Shown: piece after piece, positions 1 to 7,768 of the stretch
Numbering within the stretch: the stretch's first letter is position 1
Layout: each line of letters starts with the position of its first letter
Origin: JACCUZ01 sp038246575
GTDB taxonomy: Bacteria; Actinomycetota; Actinomycetes; JACCUZ01
Assembly: GCA_038246575.1 (NCBI GenBank)
Contig: JBBRVU010000174.1
Coordinates: forward strand, 1 to 8,976
DNA: 8,976 bases
Direction: 5' to 3'
Program-made: the position numbers and the translations under genes
Notes under the pieces: model-generated
Databases searched by the model: none
The model's input: only the letters and a program-made list of their open reading frames with translations
What the model was told of the DNA's origin: nothing

Positions 1-1
1 C

Positions 2-646
2 GGCATCACCGGCCGGGCAAACTCGACGCTCGCCATCGGCGACCCCGGCTGCGCGCTCGAGGACGCGCTCGAGCGGGTCGGCGCCTTCTACGCCGGGCGC
101 TCCCTGCCGCCGCTGCTGCAGCTGCCGCTGGTCGATCGGGCGAACCTGGCCATGGCCGACCTGGGCTGGGAGCGCCTGCACACGACCGTCGTGCAGGTCG
201 CGCCCATCACGTACGTCGTCGCCGCCGCCGGCAGCCACTTCGCGCGGGACGACCTGCGCGCGGTTGTCGAGCCGGTGCCCTCGAGCGACTGGCGTGCCCT
301 CATGCATGACCTGGACACCGGGGACCCGCGGTCGCACCTCGCGATCCTGACCGGACCGCCCGTCGTCGGGTTCGCCACGCTCCACCGTGACGGCGAGCCC
401 GTCGCCATCGGTCGGGTGTCCGTCGAAGGCGAGTGGGCCGGGATCACATCTGTCGACGTAGCGCCGCACGCCCGGCGCGAGGGTCTCGGCCGAGAGGTGA
501 TGCGCACTCTGCTGGGATGGGCAGAGGGGCGCGGGGCCCGGTGGACGTACCTGCAGGTCCGCAGCTACAACGACGCGGCGCTGCGGATGTACGCGCAGCT
601 GGGCTACGTGACCCACCACCCCTACTGCTATCGGTCCCGGGCCTAG
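2..646 (+). CDS. GNAT family N-acetyltransferase, Rv0428c/cg3035 type (5' end missing)
   Basis: The frame is open from the first bases of the window, so this is the C-terminal 214 residues of a longer protein. The ATG at 152 is internal: the 50 codons before it read as ordinary protein (GRANSTLAIGDPG..., LPPLLQLPL) and match what I know of the middle of the Rv0428c/cg3035 family. The last 70 residues are a GNAT acetyl-CoA-binding fold. A beta strand (ITSVDVAP) runs into the RxxGxG pyrophosphate loop (RREGLG, about nt 473-490), followed by the motif-B region YNDAALRMYAQLGY typical of GNAT enzymes. The family transfers acetyl from acetyl-CoA to an amine. The C. glutamicum member cg3035 has been reported as an N-acetylglutamate synthase for arginine synthesis, but the substrate here is unproven. 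The gene converges on the VanW gene and ends inside its stop codon, leaving no room for an intergenic terminator. Confidence 0.85.
   Translation, partial: GITGRANSTLAIGDPGCALEDALERVGAFYAGRSLPPLLQLPLVDRANLAMADLGWERLHTTVVQVAPITYVVAAAGSHFARDDLRAVVEPVPSSDWRALMHDLDTGDPRSHLAILTGPPVVGFATLHRDGEPVAIGRVSVEGEWAGITSVDVAPHARREGLGREVMRTLLGWAEGRGARWTYLQVRSYNDAALRMYAQLGYVTHHPYCYRSRA
643..646. other. Shared stop palindrome CTAG of two convergent genes
   Basis: The rightward GNAT gene stops with TAG at 644-646. The leftward VanW gene stops with TAG read from 645 to 643. Both stops therefore come from one CTAG tetranucleotide, and the two coding regions overlap tail to tail by 4 nt. Any transcript that passes its stop runs antisense into the neighbouring gene. 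I see no convincing hairpin with a T-tract on either side. Confidence 0.9.
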
Positions 647-2451
647 GTGCTCTGCGTTGGCTCGGTTGTCGGCTTCGGCTTCGGCTTCTTTGTCGGCTCC
701 GGAGGTCCCGACCGGCCACAGACAACTTGGTTCTCCGGGTTGTACGAGGTGCGGAAGTCCTCGGACCTGACCTTGGTGCCACCGGCGTAGAACAGCCGAG
801 TGACGACCACCTTGAAGCCCAGCACCCCGCCGCTCGGCACGCAGTTGCCCTCGCTCAGCCCCGTGGGACGCGGGTCGTAGACGGTGCGGAAGGACCGGAA
901 GTCGGTGCGCCCTGACTTCACCGACTCGATGCGGTAGCGGTCGGTGCCCCACACGCGGACGGTCACCGAGCCGTTGGTGTAGCTGGTCGTGACGAAGACC
1001 GCGTGCTCGTCGTCGTCGTTCTTCACCCGCAGGTCCTTCGATCCCCAGGCCACGGTGGCCTCGCGTCCTTCGGGGTAGCGCGAGATGTAGAAGCTGTGCG
1101 GGTGGTACTCCACGAAATCCAGCCCCGCGAAGTAGAACGCGTTGAACGTGGTGGTCACCAGCTGCGAGACGCCACCACCGAAGTCGACCTCCAGCTTGCC
1201 GTTGTTGATGATGATCCCGGCCGCGAACCCTCGCGCCTCTGTGCGCTCGCCGACCGTTCCGTTGAAGCTGAACTCCTCGCCGGGCAGCACCAGCGTGCGG
1301 TTGAGCAGGTCGGCAGCACGGTGGATGTTGGTCAGTCGCGGCGCGAAGTCCGACGGGTAGTACGTCGTGAAGCTGGCGACCAGCTCGCGAACGCCGAGCC
1401 CCCGGGCGGTGGCCGTGGTGACGTCGGGAGCGCTGACCTCGAGCGGCACGGTGACTGCACGGTCCGACCCGGTCAGTGTCAGCGCCGGCAGCACAGCCGC
1501 AGCCAGCGTGGCGGGCCGCACTGCCTTTCCCTGCTTGGCCGGGACGAGCTGCGGCGAGCCCGACGAGACGTCGAAGGTGGCGTCCTGGCCGGGCTGCTCG
1601 ACCTCGGCGAGCTCGTCGGCGACAGCGGCGTGCAGCCGACGACCGTTGAGCTTGGGCTGCAGCACCCCGTCGGCATCCGCGGTGAAGCTCAGGGCCTGCG
1701 CGATGGCCTCGGGCTGGATCGCTGCGGTCGTGCCCTCGACGGTCAGCGGCACGGCGGCCGACACCGCCGGCTCGGCGATCTCGGTCACGGCGCGCTCGAC
1801 CTCCGCGGCCTTGACGGCCGGCTCGACGACCTTTGCCGGCAGCCGCACCCGCTTGCCGTCCGCTCCCCGGAGGTGGCGCGGCGTCAGGTAGGCGGCCCGG
1901 AGCCTGTCCATGGTCCGGGGCCGGTCCAGCGTGATTCCCTCCTTGGCCTCGACGCGGACCACCTCGGACTTCGAGAGCTCGACCGCTCCGTCGACGGGCT
2001 CACGGTCCACCGTGTCTGCCAGCCGGGCCACCTCGGCCCCCAGCGCGGCGCGGTCCACGGCGGCGACGGGCGCAACCCCAGCGCCGCCGATGAGGGCAAC
2101 GACCAGGTCCACCGGGTTCCAGGAACGCGTCCTTGCCGCGTCGACCGTGGCCGCCGCGTCCAGGGACAGACCCGCGCGGCGCGGCGCGACGGTCGAGTCG
2201 ACGTCGCCGATCCGGACGGGGATCGGTGCCCGCGACTCGTCGGCGAGCTCACGCTCCAGCACGCGGGTGGCCGCGGCGGGAGACCGGCCGCCGATGGCGA
2301 CGCCGAGCACGGTGGTTCCGCGGGCGATCCCGGGGCCCACCAGGACGTACGCCCCGACGTACAGCACAGCGACGACTACGACAAGCAGCCCGAGGGCCAA
2401 CGGCACCGGTCGGAGGACCCACGGCCGGTCGGCCGGGTCGGGCATCCGCAC
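643..2451 (-). CDS. VanW family protein with putative peptidoglycan-binding repeats, membrane anchored
   Basis: A 602-residue envelope protein. Residues 16-38 are one hydrophobic helix after a short cytoplasmic head containing Arg, so it is an N-terminal membrane anchor or uncleaved signal. Two similar alpha/beta segments (about 75-190 and 225-340) resemble the YoaR-like putative peptidoglycan-binding domain (PG_binding_4). The VanW domain follows at about 365-505, with FTTYYPS, LPGEEFSFNGTVGERT, DFGGGVSQLVTTTFNA and YHPHSFYISRYPEGREATV. A beta-rich tail ends in a Pro/Lys/Thr stretch (583-602). VanW was named from vancomycin-resistance clusters, but its biochemical role is not settled. Resistance should not be inferred. 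The start is GTG at 2451, only 4 nt after the flavin reductase stop, or ATG at 2445. Neither has a clear Shine-Dalgarno, so translation is probably coupled to the upstream gene. Confidence 0.9.
   Translation of the reverse strand: MRMPDPADRPWVLRPVPLALGLLVVVVAVLYVGAYVLVGPGIARGTTVLGVAIGGRSPAAATRVLERELADESRAPIPVRIGDVDSTVAPRRAGLSLDAAATVDAARTRSWNPVDLVVALIGGAGVAPVAAVDRAALGAEVARLADTVDREPVDGAVELSKSEVVRVEAKEGITLDRPRTMDRLRAAYLTPRHLRGADGKRVRLPAKVVEPAVKAAEVERAVTEIAEPAVSAAVPLTVEGTTAAIQPEAIAQALSFTADADGVLQPKLNGRRLHAAVADELAEVEQPGQDATFDVSSGSPQLVPAKQGKAVRPATLAAAVLPALTLTGSDRAVTVPLEVSAPDVTTATARGLGVRELVASFTTYYPSDFAPRLTNIHRAADLLNRTLVLPGEEFSFNGTVGERTEARGFAAGIIINNGKLEVDFGGGVSQLVTTTFNAFYFAGLDFVEYHPHSFYISRYPEGREATVAWGSKDLRVKNDDDEHAVFVTTSYTNGSVTVRVWGTDRYRIESVKSGRTDFRSFRTVYDPRPTGLSEGNCVPSGGVLGFKVVVTRLFYAGGTKVRSEDFRTSYNPENQVVCGRSGPPEPTKKPKPKPTTEPTQST
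661..699. repeat. Low-complexity hexamer repeats encoding the Pro/Lys tail of the VanW protein
   Basis: Tandem GGCTTC units and flanking GTCGGCT copies encode the PTKKPKPKPTTEPT tail on the minus strand. This looks like a flexible, positively charged C-terminal extension that could sit in the cell wall. Such short repeats can change length by slippage. Confidence 0.6.
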
Positions 2452-2455
2452 CGGG

Positions 2456-2971
2456 TCAGGCCAGCCGGTCGTAACGGCTGCTGTGGTAGATCAAGGGCTC
2501 GCCGTCCCGATCACCCTCGGTGACCGACAGCACGGACCCGACGAGGATGTCGTGGTCGCCGCCGTCGTAGACCGCGAACGTCCGGCACTCCAGCCAGGCG
2601 ATGGCGCCGTCGAGCAGCGCCGCACCGGTCAACCCCCGGTGGTGGGGGTGCATGTCGAGCTGGCCGACCAGCGGCCGACCCTTGGTGGCGAACCACTCGG
2701 CGGCCGGCCGGTGGGCGCGGTCCAGGATGGACACCCCCCAGGTCCCGGCTTCGAGCACCGCGTCGTGGAAGCGGGCCTCCTTGTCGACGCAGACGAGAAC
2801 GAGGACCGGGTCCAGCGACACGGACACGAAGGCACTGGCGGTCATGGCGTGATCGAAGGCACCGACCCGGGTGGTGACGACGGTGACGCCTGACGCGAAG
2901 CGGCCGACGGCGCGCCGGTAGGCGGCGCCGTCGACGGCGGGGTCAGGCGGTTCGACCGCGGGGGCGGACAT
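2456..2971 (-). CDS. Flavin reductase-like (FMN-binding split-barrel) protein
   Basis: 171 residues, the usual length for HpaC/DIM6-type flavin reductases. These use NAD(P)H to reduce FMN or FAD, normally for a partner monooxygenase. The family pattern is complete: YRRAVGRFASGVTVVTT (18-34), the flavin-contacting MTASAFVSVSLDPVLVLVCV (43-62, Ser/Thr-rich then SLDP), FHDAVLEAGTWGVSIL (68-83), GDHDILVGSV (138-147) and the closing PLIYHSSRYDRL (159-170). The ATG at 2971 has only a GGGG run 3 nt upstream as a weak ribosome site, but no other in-frame start keeps the conserved N-terminal helix. It lies 39 nt behind the REC-GAF gene and 4 nt ahead of VanW. No oxygenase partner is visible, so the physiological substrate is unknown. 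A role in redox supply for the receptor system would be speculation. Confidence 0.88.
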   Translation of the reverse strand: MSAPAVEPPDPAVDGAAYRRAVGRFASGVTVVTTRVGAFDHAMTASAFVSVSLDPVLVLVCVDKEARFHDAVLEAGTWGVSILDRAHRPAAEWFATKGRPLVGQLDMHPHHRGLTGAALLDGAIAWLECRTFAVYDGGDHDILVGSVLSVTEGDRDGEPLIYHSSRYDRLA

Positions 2972-3010
2972 CGACCCCGAGGTTACCTGCCATTCCGCGC
3001 GGTTATCGCC

Positions 3011-3970
3011 TCAGGCGCTGACTCGCCCGGCCAGCCGGGCGTTGCTGATGACCACGGCCGCGGGCTGCTCGACCAGGCGCAGGCTGTTCAACGACGCCTC
3101 CCCGAAGGCGTTCTTGGTCGCGCTGGAAAGAGCAAGGCAGCCGACGATCCGACCGCCCGCCCGCAGCGGCATCGACAGGAAGGTGGCCATCCGACCCTCG
3201 TCGTCCTCCCCCAGCAGTCCGTTCGGGTCTGCGACCCGCGGCACCAGGTCGTGGACCATCACCGGGATGTCGGTCACCTGGGTCACCGCGTCGGCGATCG
3301 CACCGAAGAACTCGGTGTACTGCCTCTGCGAGGTCTCCCCCGCAACGGTCAGGTAGGTCACCCGGTCGTCCAGCATGCACACCGCGGCCAGGTCGTAGTC
3401 GACGACCCGGCCCAGGACTCCCAGGACAGCGGCGACCGTCTCCTCGAAGCCGTGAACATCTGCGGCGATCTGGGTGACCTCGGCTGACACCGATGCCTCG
3501 TACAGCTTGCGGTCGAGAAGCTCGGACACCCGAGCGAGCACCTCGTCGTCGGCGAGCTCGACCGGGTCCGGGCGCAGCGGCGGTCGCCCCCCACGGGCGG
3601 TGTCGGCAGCGGCGACGACCTCCTCGACCGCGGCGACGAGCTGGGGGGCTTCGAAGTCCTTGGTGAGGAAGCGGTCGGCGCCGGTCTGGGCGCCCCAGTA
3701 GCGGTCGGAGGCGGCGTCCAGCGAGGTCAGCAGCAGCACGGGGATCTCGCAGGTCTGCCAGTCGTCCTTGAGCAGTCGCGCGGCCACGTAGCCCGACAGC
3801 CGCGGCATCTGCACATCGAGGATGATCGCGTCCGGCTGGATCCGGAAGGCAGCCTGGACCGCCTCGACCCCGTCCTCGCAGGTCACGACCTCATAGCCGC
3901 CCCGCTCGAGCACGGTCGAGACGATGCGTCGCAGGGTCGGGCTGTCATCGGCGATGAGGACAGTGGGCAT
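3011..3970 (-). CDS. Response regulator: receiver domain fused to a GAF domain
   Basis: 319 residues. Residues 2-122 are a complete receiver (REC): acidic pair D8/D9, phospho-acceptor D52 in AIILDVQMP, switch T82 in LLLTS and K104 in FLTKD. A Pro/Arg-rich linker (about 125-142) and a helix (143-165) lead to a GAF domain (about 166-312) with strands DYDLAAVCMLDD and LSMPLRAGGRIVGCLALSS and the final helix LNSLRLVEQPAAVVISNARL. There is no DNA-binding, GGDEF or phosphatase domain, so the output is probably protein contact or ligand sensing through GAF. It follows the CheA gene by 26 nt, making it the likely phosphorylation partner. The ATG has GAGG (minus strand, 3980-3977) 6 nt upstream. What the GAF domain binds cannot be told from the sequence. 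Confidence 0.9.
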   Translation of the reverse strand: MPTVLIADDSPTLRRIVSTVLERGGYEVVTCEDGVEAVQAAFRIQPDAIILDVQMPRLSGYVAARLLKDDWQTCEIPVLLLTSLDAASDRYWGAQTGADRFLTKDFEAPQLVAAVEEVVAAADTARGGRPPLRPDPVELADDEVLARVSELLDRKLYEASVSAEVTQIAADVHGFEETVAAVLGVLGRVVDYDLAAVCMLDDRVTYLTVAGETSQRQYTEFFGAIADAVTQVTDIPVMVHDLVPRVADPNGLLGEDDEGRMATFLSMPLRAGGRIVGCLALSSATKNAFGEASLNSLRLVEQPAAVVISNARLAGRVSA

Positions 3971-3996
3971 GGTGAGCCTCGGTTCCTTCCAGGGTT

Positions 3997-6183
3997 TCAG
4001 CGCCCGATCAGGCGCCGGACCGTATCGATGAGTTCGGCCTGGTCGAACTGGCTCTTGAGCAGATAGGCACTAGCACCTGCCTCCAAGCCGGCGCGCTGGT
4101 CGGCCTCGTCGCCCCGCGAGGTCATGATCACGACGGGTACGTTCTCCCAACCACGGGTTCCGCGCAGCGTGCGAGTGAGGGTGAAACCGTCCATTCCGGG
4201 CATCTCGACGTCGGACAGCACAAGGTCGACCGGGTCCTTGCCCAGTCGGGCGGCGCCGTCGAGGCCGTCGACCGCGGTGAGCACGTCGTAGCCCGCGCCC
4301 TCGAGAATGACTCGCTGCAGCTCGCGGACACCGACCGAGTCCTCGACCACCAGGACCCGAGGCCGGCCTGGACGCGGTGTGGCGGCCCCCTCACCCGTCG
4401 CCCCGTCGTCCCGTGCCGAGGCGGGAGCGGCCGGGGCAGCGCCTTGGCCGGCCAGCTGGCTCACCGCCAGCTCGCGGATGTCCAGGACCAGGACCACTGA
4501 TCCGTCGCCGTCGATCGTGGCTCCGGCGACGGCCGGCAGCCGGCCGAGGAACGACCCCAGCTCCTTGACGACGACCTCGCTCTCGCCCTCGAGCTCGTCG
4601 ACAGCGAGAGCGAGCAGCTCACCCGCCCCGCCGTGGGAGACCACGACCGCGGCCCGCGGGTTGCGGTCGCCGGGGGCGTTCAGCGCTGCCCCGAGATCTG
4701 CCACCGGCATCGTCTGCCCCGACCGGGACAGCACGGGCACCCCCGCCAGCTCATGGCGCTGGGCGTCGGCCAGCGAGATCGTCTCGATGACGCCGGCCAC
4801 CGGGAGGGCGTAGCGCTCGGTCCCCACCCGGGTGATCAGGCAGCGGAGCACGCCCAGCGTGACTGGCAGGGTGATGACGAACGTCGTCCCGGCACCCGCG
4901 CAGGAGCGGACCTCGATGCCGCCGCTGAGGTCCTCGACGACGGTGCGCACCACGTCGAGCCCGACACCGCGCCCGGAGGACTGCGTCACCTCGTCGCGCG
5001 TGGAGAAGCCGGCGGCGAAGATCACGTTGAGCAGCGGTGCCCCGGTCAGGGTGCTGTCGGCCGGCAGCAGGCCGCGCTCGACGGCGACGGCGCGCAGCTC
5101 GTCCTCGTCGATCCCCCGCCCGTCGTCGGACACTTCGATGATCACTGTCGAGCCGGCCGCGCGAGCGCTGACCGTGACAGTGGCCCGAGCCGGCTTGCCG
5201 GCGGCCCTGCGCTGGGCCACGGGCTCGCAGCCGTGGTCGACCGCGTTGGTGACCAGGTGGCGCAGCGAGTCCGCGACGGCTGCGAGCACGCGGGTGTCCA
5301 GCTCGACGTCCTCGCCGCTGAGGACGAGCGAGACCTCCTTGGCGCTCTCGGCCGACCCGGCCAGCTCACGGACCAGCTTCGGGAAGCCTGCGACCACTCG
5401 GCGTACGGGCACCATCGCCAGCACCATCGCGCCGTCGCGTACGGCGGCCAGCCGGCTCTGGGCGTCCTCGGCCCGGGTCTGCAGCTCACGGGTGGCGGCG
5501 CTGAGCTGGTCACCCAGGGCGACGAGAGCGAGCGCCGCCGACCGCAGCCCCGGGTCTGCGTCGCCCACCAGCTCGCGCAGGGTCCGGGCCGCGCGCAGGT
5601 GCTCGGCCGCCAGACCCCCGAGCTCGCGGCCGTGCCGGAAGATGCGTCGAACGTCGACCTCGGCCTCGCCGACGACATCGACGAGGTCGTGGACCCGGCG
5701 GGTGGGCACCCGGATCGACTCGCCCCCCCGGGACCTGTCGGCATCGACAGAGTCGAGCTCCTCGGGCTCGGTGAGGCGTGGCACGACGACGGGATCCTGA
5801 CCCCCGCAGGCGGCGTCGAGAGCGTCGACGACCGCCGCGAGCTCGTGGGCGGCAACGGGACGGGCGGCACCTGGCATGGCGCGCCCGATGCCCTCCGCCG
5901 CAACGAGGAGCACGTCGACGATGTCCTTGCGCACCGGGAGCCGTCCGTCGCGCAGGGCGCCCAGGAGGTCCTCGCACCGGTGTGCGACGTCGACGACACC
6001 GGACAGGCCGAGCATCCGCGCCGAGCCCTTGACGGTGTGGGCATCACGGAAGAGGCCACCGATGAGCTGCCGTGACGAGGGATGGGTCTCGAGCTTGAGC
6101 AGTCCGTCGGACATCGAGGCGAGCCGCTCCTCGACCTCGGCCCGGAAGGTGGCCACCAGCTCCGGGTCGTCGGCCCAGCTCAT
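3997..6183 (-). CDS. cheA: Hybrid chemotaxis histidine kinase CheA with C-terminal receiver
   Basis: 728 residues in the order HPt-P3-kinase-CheW-REC. The HPt domain (about 5-105) has H49 in AHTVKGSARMLG. A charged linker (about 125-155) stands where classical CheA has its P2 CheY-binding domain, so P2 is absent. P3 dimerisation helices follow (about 156-265). The ATPase domain has the N-box HLVTNAVDHG (309-318), DDGRGID (353-359) and GRGVGLDVV (404-412), all intact. A CheW-like P5 domain spans about 440-575. After an Ala/Pro/Gly linker comes REC (608-728) with E614/D615, phospho-acceptor D658, T688 and K710. The architecture matches WspE/FrzE-type hybrid kinases rather than flagellar CheA. 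It would autophosphorylate at H49 under receptor control and pass phosphate to its own REC, to the REC-GAF protein, or to both. The ATG at 6183 has GAGG (minus strand, 6195-6192) 8 nt upstream. Confidence 0.95.
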   Translation of the reverse strand: MSWADDPELVATFRAEVEERLASMSDGLLKLETHPSSRQLIGGLFRDAHTVKGSARMLGLSGVVDVAHRCEDLLGALRDGRLPVRKDIVDVLLVAAEGIGRAMPGAARPVAAHELAAVVDALDAACGGQDPVVVPRLTEPEELDSVDADRSRGGESIRVPTRRVHDLVDVVGEAEVDVRRIFRHGRELGGLAAEHLRAARTLRELVGDADPGLRSAALALVALGDQLSAATRELQTRAEDAQSRLAAVRDGAMVLAMVPVRRVVAGFPKLVRELAGSAESAKEVSLVLSGEDVELDTRVLAAVADSLRHLVTNAVDHGCEPVAQRRAAGKPARATVTVSARAAGSTVIIEVSDDGRGIDEDELRAVAVERGLLPADSTLTGAPLLNVIFAAGFSTRDEVTQSSGRGVGLDVVRTVVEDLSGGIEVRSCAGAGTTFVITLPVTLGVLRCLITRVGTERYALPVAGVIETISLADAQRHELAGVPVLSRSGQTMPVADLGAALNAPGDRNPRAAVVVSHGGAGELLALAVDELEGESEVVVKELGSFLGRLPAVAGATIDGDGSVVLVLDIRELAVSQLAGQGAAPAAPASARDDGATGEGAATPRPGRPRVLVVEDSVGVRELQRVILEGAGYDVLTAVDGLDGAARLGKDPVDLVLSDVEMPGMDGFTLTRTLRGTRGWENVPVVIMTSRGDEADQRAGLEAGASAYLLKSQFDQAELIDTVRRLIGR

Positions 6184-6217
6184 CGAACCCGCCTCGGGGA
6201 GCCCGGCGCCCCTGGCA

Positions 6218-7768
6218 TCACACGCGGAACTGCTCGATGGACGCCCGCAGCTCGGCGGCGAGGACGTTGAGCTCTGCGGCGGCAGCGGCAGCCTGCTTCG
6301 AGCCCACGGCGTACTGCCGGGAGACGTCGGAGACCTGGGTCATGGCCGACACGACCTGGTCGGAGGCGGAACGCTGCTGCTGGGTCGCGATCGAGATCTC
6401 CTTGGCAGCCGTCGTGGTCTCGTCGACCATGCCGGAGATGCGCTCGAGGGCATCGACCACCTCGCGGGCCAGGGCGGCGCCGCTGTGGACCTCCTTGGCC
6501 CCCTCCTCGCTGGCCAGGATGGTGGCGCTGGTCTCGGCCTGGATCTGGGTGACGATCGCCTGGATCTGGCCGGCCGACTCCTGGGAGCGTTCGGCGAGCT
6601 TGCGGATCTCCGACGCGACGACGGCGAACCCGCGGCCGTGCTCGCCGGCCCGGGCGGCCTCGATGGCGGCGTTGAGCGCGAGCAGGTTGGTCTGGTCGGC
6701 GAGGTCGTCGATGACGGTGAGGATGCGGCCGATCTCCTGACCCTTCTCGCCGAGGGAGAGGGCGCGGGTGGCGATCGAGTTGACCCGGTCGGCGATCGCG
6801 TCCATGGCGGCCACCGAGGTCGCCACTGCGGTGCGACCGTCCTCGGCATGCCGCAGGGTCTCGGCGGCGTAGCGCGCCACCGACTCGGCCGTGTCCGCGA
6901 TCTGCGCGGCGGTGGCGGCAAGCTCCTCGATGGTGGACGTGGTCTCGGCCACGGCCGAGGACTGCTGGGTCGCGCTGGCCGCGTGCTCCTCGGCGGTGGC
7001 CAGCAGCTCGCCGGCGCTCGAGGTGATCTGTGAGCCGCCGGAGCGGATCTGGTCGACCAGCTGGCGCAGGTTGAGCAGGGTGTTGTTGAACGACTCGGTC
7101 AGGGCACGCACCGAGTCGCTCACCTCGACGTCAGAGCTCTCGACCACCCGGACCGCGAGGTCGCCGTCAGCGGCGCGGGCAAGGGCTGCGGACAGGTTGT
7201 CCACCCGACTGCTGAGCAGGTCACGCTCGTCGCGCGCTGCCTTGCGCTCGTCCCACACCGAGGCGCAGAGCATGCCGACGAACCAGGTGATGGCCGGGCC
7301 CAGCGGGAGCACCAGGACGAGGTAGCCGAGGTCGTCGGCCTGCACCGGCCCGGATGTGAGGACCGCGACGCCGAGGGCGATGGTGGAGAACAACCCGATC
7401 GTGAAGCTGCGGATCCGCGTCATGGACATCGCGGCGATCAGCAGCGGCGCGGCGGTCAGCACCCAGTAGGGACGCTGCAGCCCGCCGCTGGTGGACACCA
7501 GGCCGGCGACCCAGACGATGTTGGCCAGCACGAGTGCGACGCGGTAGCCCTCGATCTTCTCCGGGGTCTCCAGCAGGCGCTCGCCGAACAGGTTCAGGCC
7601 TGCGAGCCCCCCGGCGCTGACCAGGCCGACCGCCAGCCACAGGACAGCCTCGGCGAGGGAGAAGTCCGCTCCGTTGGCCCGGTCGAGGGCGATCGCCACG
7701 GCACCCGCGACGACAGTCGCCGCCAGCGTCGCGGTCGACGCACCGTTGAGCTTCTTCCAGAACTCCAC
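6218..7768 (-). CDS. Methyl-accepting chemotaxis protein with six-TM sensor region
   Basis: 516 residues. The first 170 hold about six hydrophobic segments (roughly 11-28, 39-60, 77-95, 100-116, 122-139, 148-170) with only short loops, so there is no sizeable extracytoplasmic ligand domain. A HAMP-like segment (about 180-238, with ARAADGDLAVRV) follows, then the signalling coiled coil. Its hairpin tip is very well conserved: DQTNLLALNAAIEAARAGE (358-376) and RGFAVVASEIRKLAERS (379-395), the surface that binds CheA and CheW. Helices rich in Ala, Glu and Gln (about 255-300 and 450-500) are where methylation sites would lie. There is no C-terminal pentapeptide for docking CheR. The start is GTG at 7768, with GGGAG (minus strand, 7780-7776) 7 nt upstream. 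CheA follows after 34 nt. The stimulus is unknown; membrane state or a cofactor within the membrane is possible. Confidence 0.93.
   Translation of the reverse strand: MEFWKKLNGASTATLAATVVAGAVAIALDRANGADFSLAEAVLWLAVGLVSAGGLAGLNLFGERLLETPEKIEGYRVALVLANIVWVAGLVSTSGGLQRPYWVLTAAPLLIAAMSMTRIRSFTIGLFSTIALGVAVLTSGPVQADDLGYLVLVLPLGPAITWFVGMLCASVWDERKAARDERDLLSSRVDNLSAALARAADGDLAVRVVESSDVEVSDSVRALTESFNNTLLNLRQLVDQIRSGGSQITSSAGELLATAEEHAASATQQSSAVAETTSTIEELAATAAQIADTAESVARYAAETLRHAEDGRTAVATSVAAMDAIADRVNSIATRALSLGEKGQEIGRILTVIDDLADQTNLLALNAAIEAARAGEHGRGFAVVASEIRKLAERSQESAGQIQAIVTQIQAETSATILASEEGAKEVHSGAALAREVVDALERISGMVDETTTAAKEISIATQQQRSASDQVVSAMTQVSDVSRQYAVGSKQAAAAAAELNVLAAELRASIEQFRV

Noticed and set aside
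152..154. ATG as the start of the GNAT gene
   Set aside because: The frame is open to the window edge and the upstream 50 residues look like genuine protein of the same family, so this Met is internal.
643..2451. Vancomycin-resistance gene reading of VanW
   Set aside because: VanW-domain proteins with peptidoglycan-binding-like repeats are ordinary in actinobacteria. No vanHAX-type ligase or dehydrogenase genes are present, so a resistance call is unsupported.
1003..2523. 506-codon rightward open frame opposite VanW
   Set aside because: It is an antisense shadow of the VanW gene: Arg/Gly/His/Asp-rich, no recognisable domain, and it runs into the flavin reductase gene. Long stop-free antisense frames are expected in DNA this rich in G+C.
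4633..6075. 480-codon rightward open frame opposite cheA
   Set aside because: The antisense of cheA has low-complexity Asp/Gly/His/Arg composition and no family motif, while the opposite strand encodes every CheA domain intact.
5876..7033. 385-codon rightward open frame across the cheA-MCP junction
   Set aside because: It spans two well-supported leftward genes; its Gly/Leu/Asp-rich runs are the reverse complement of the MCP coiled coil.
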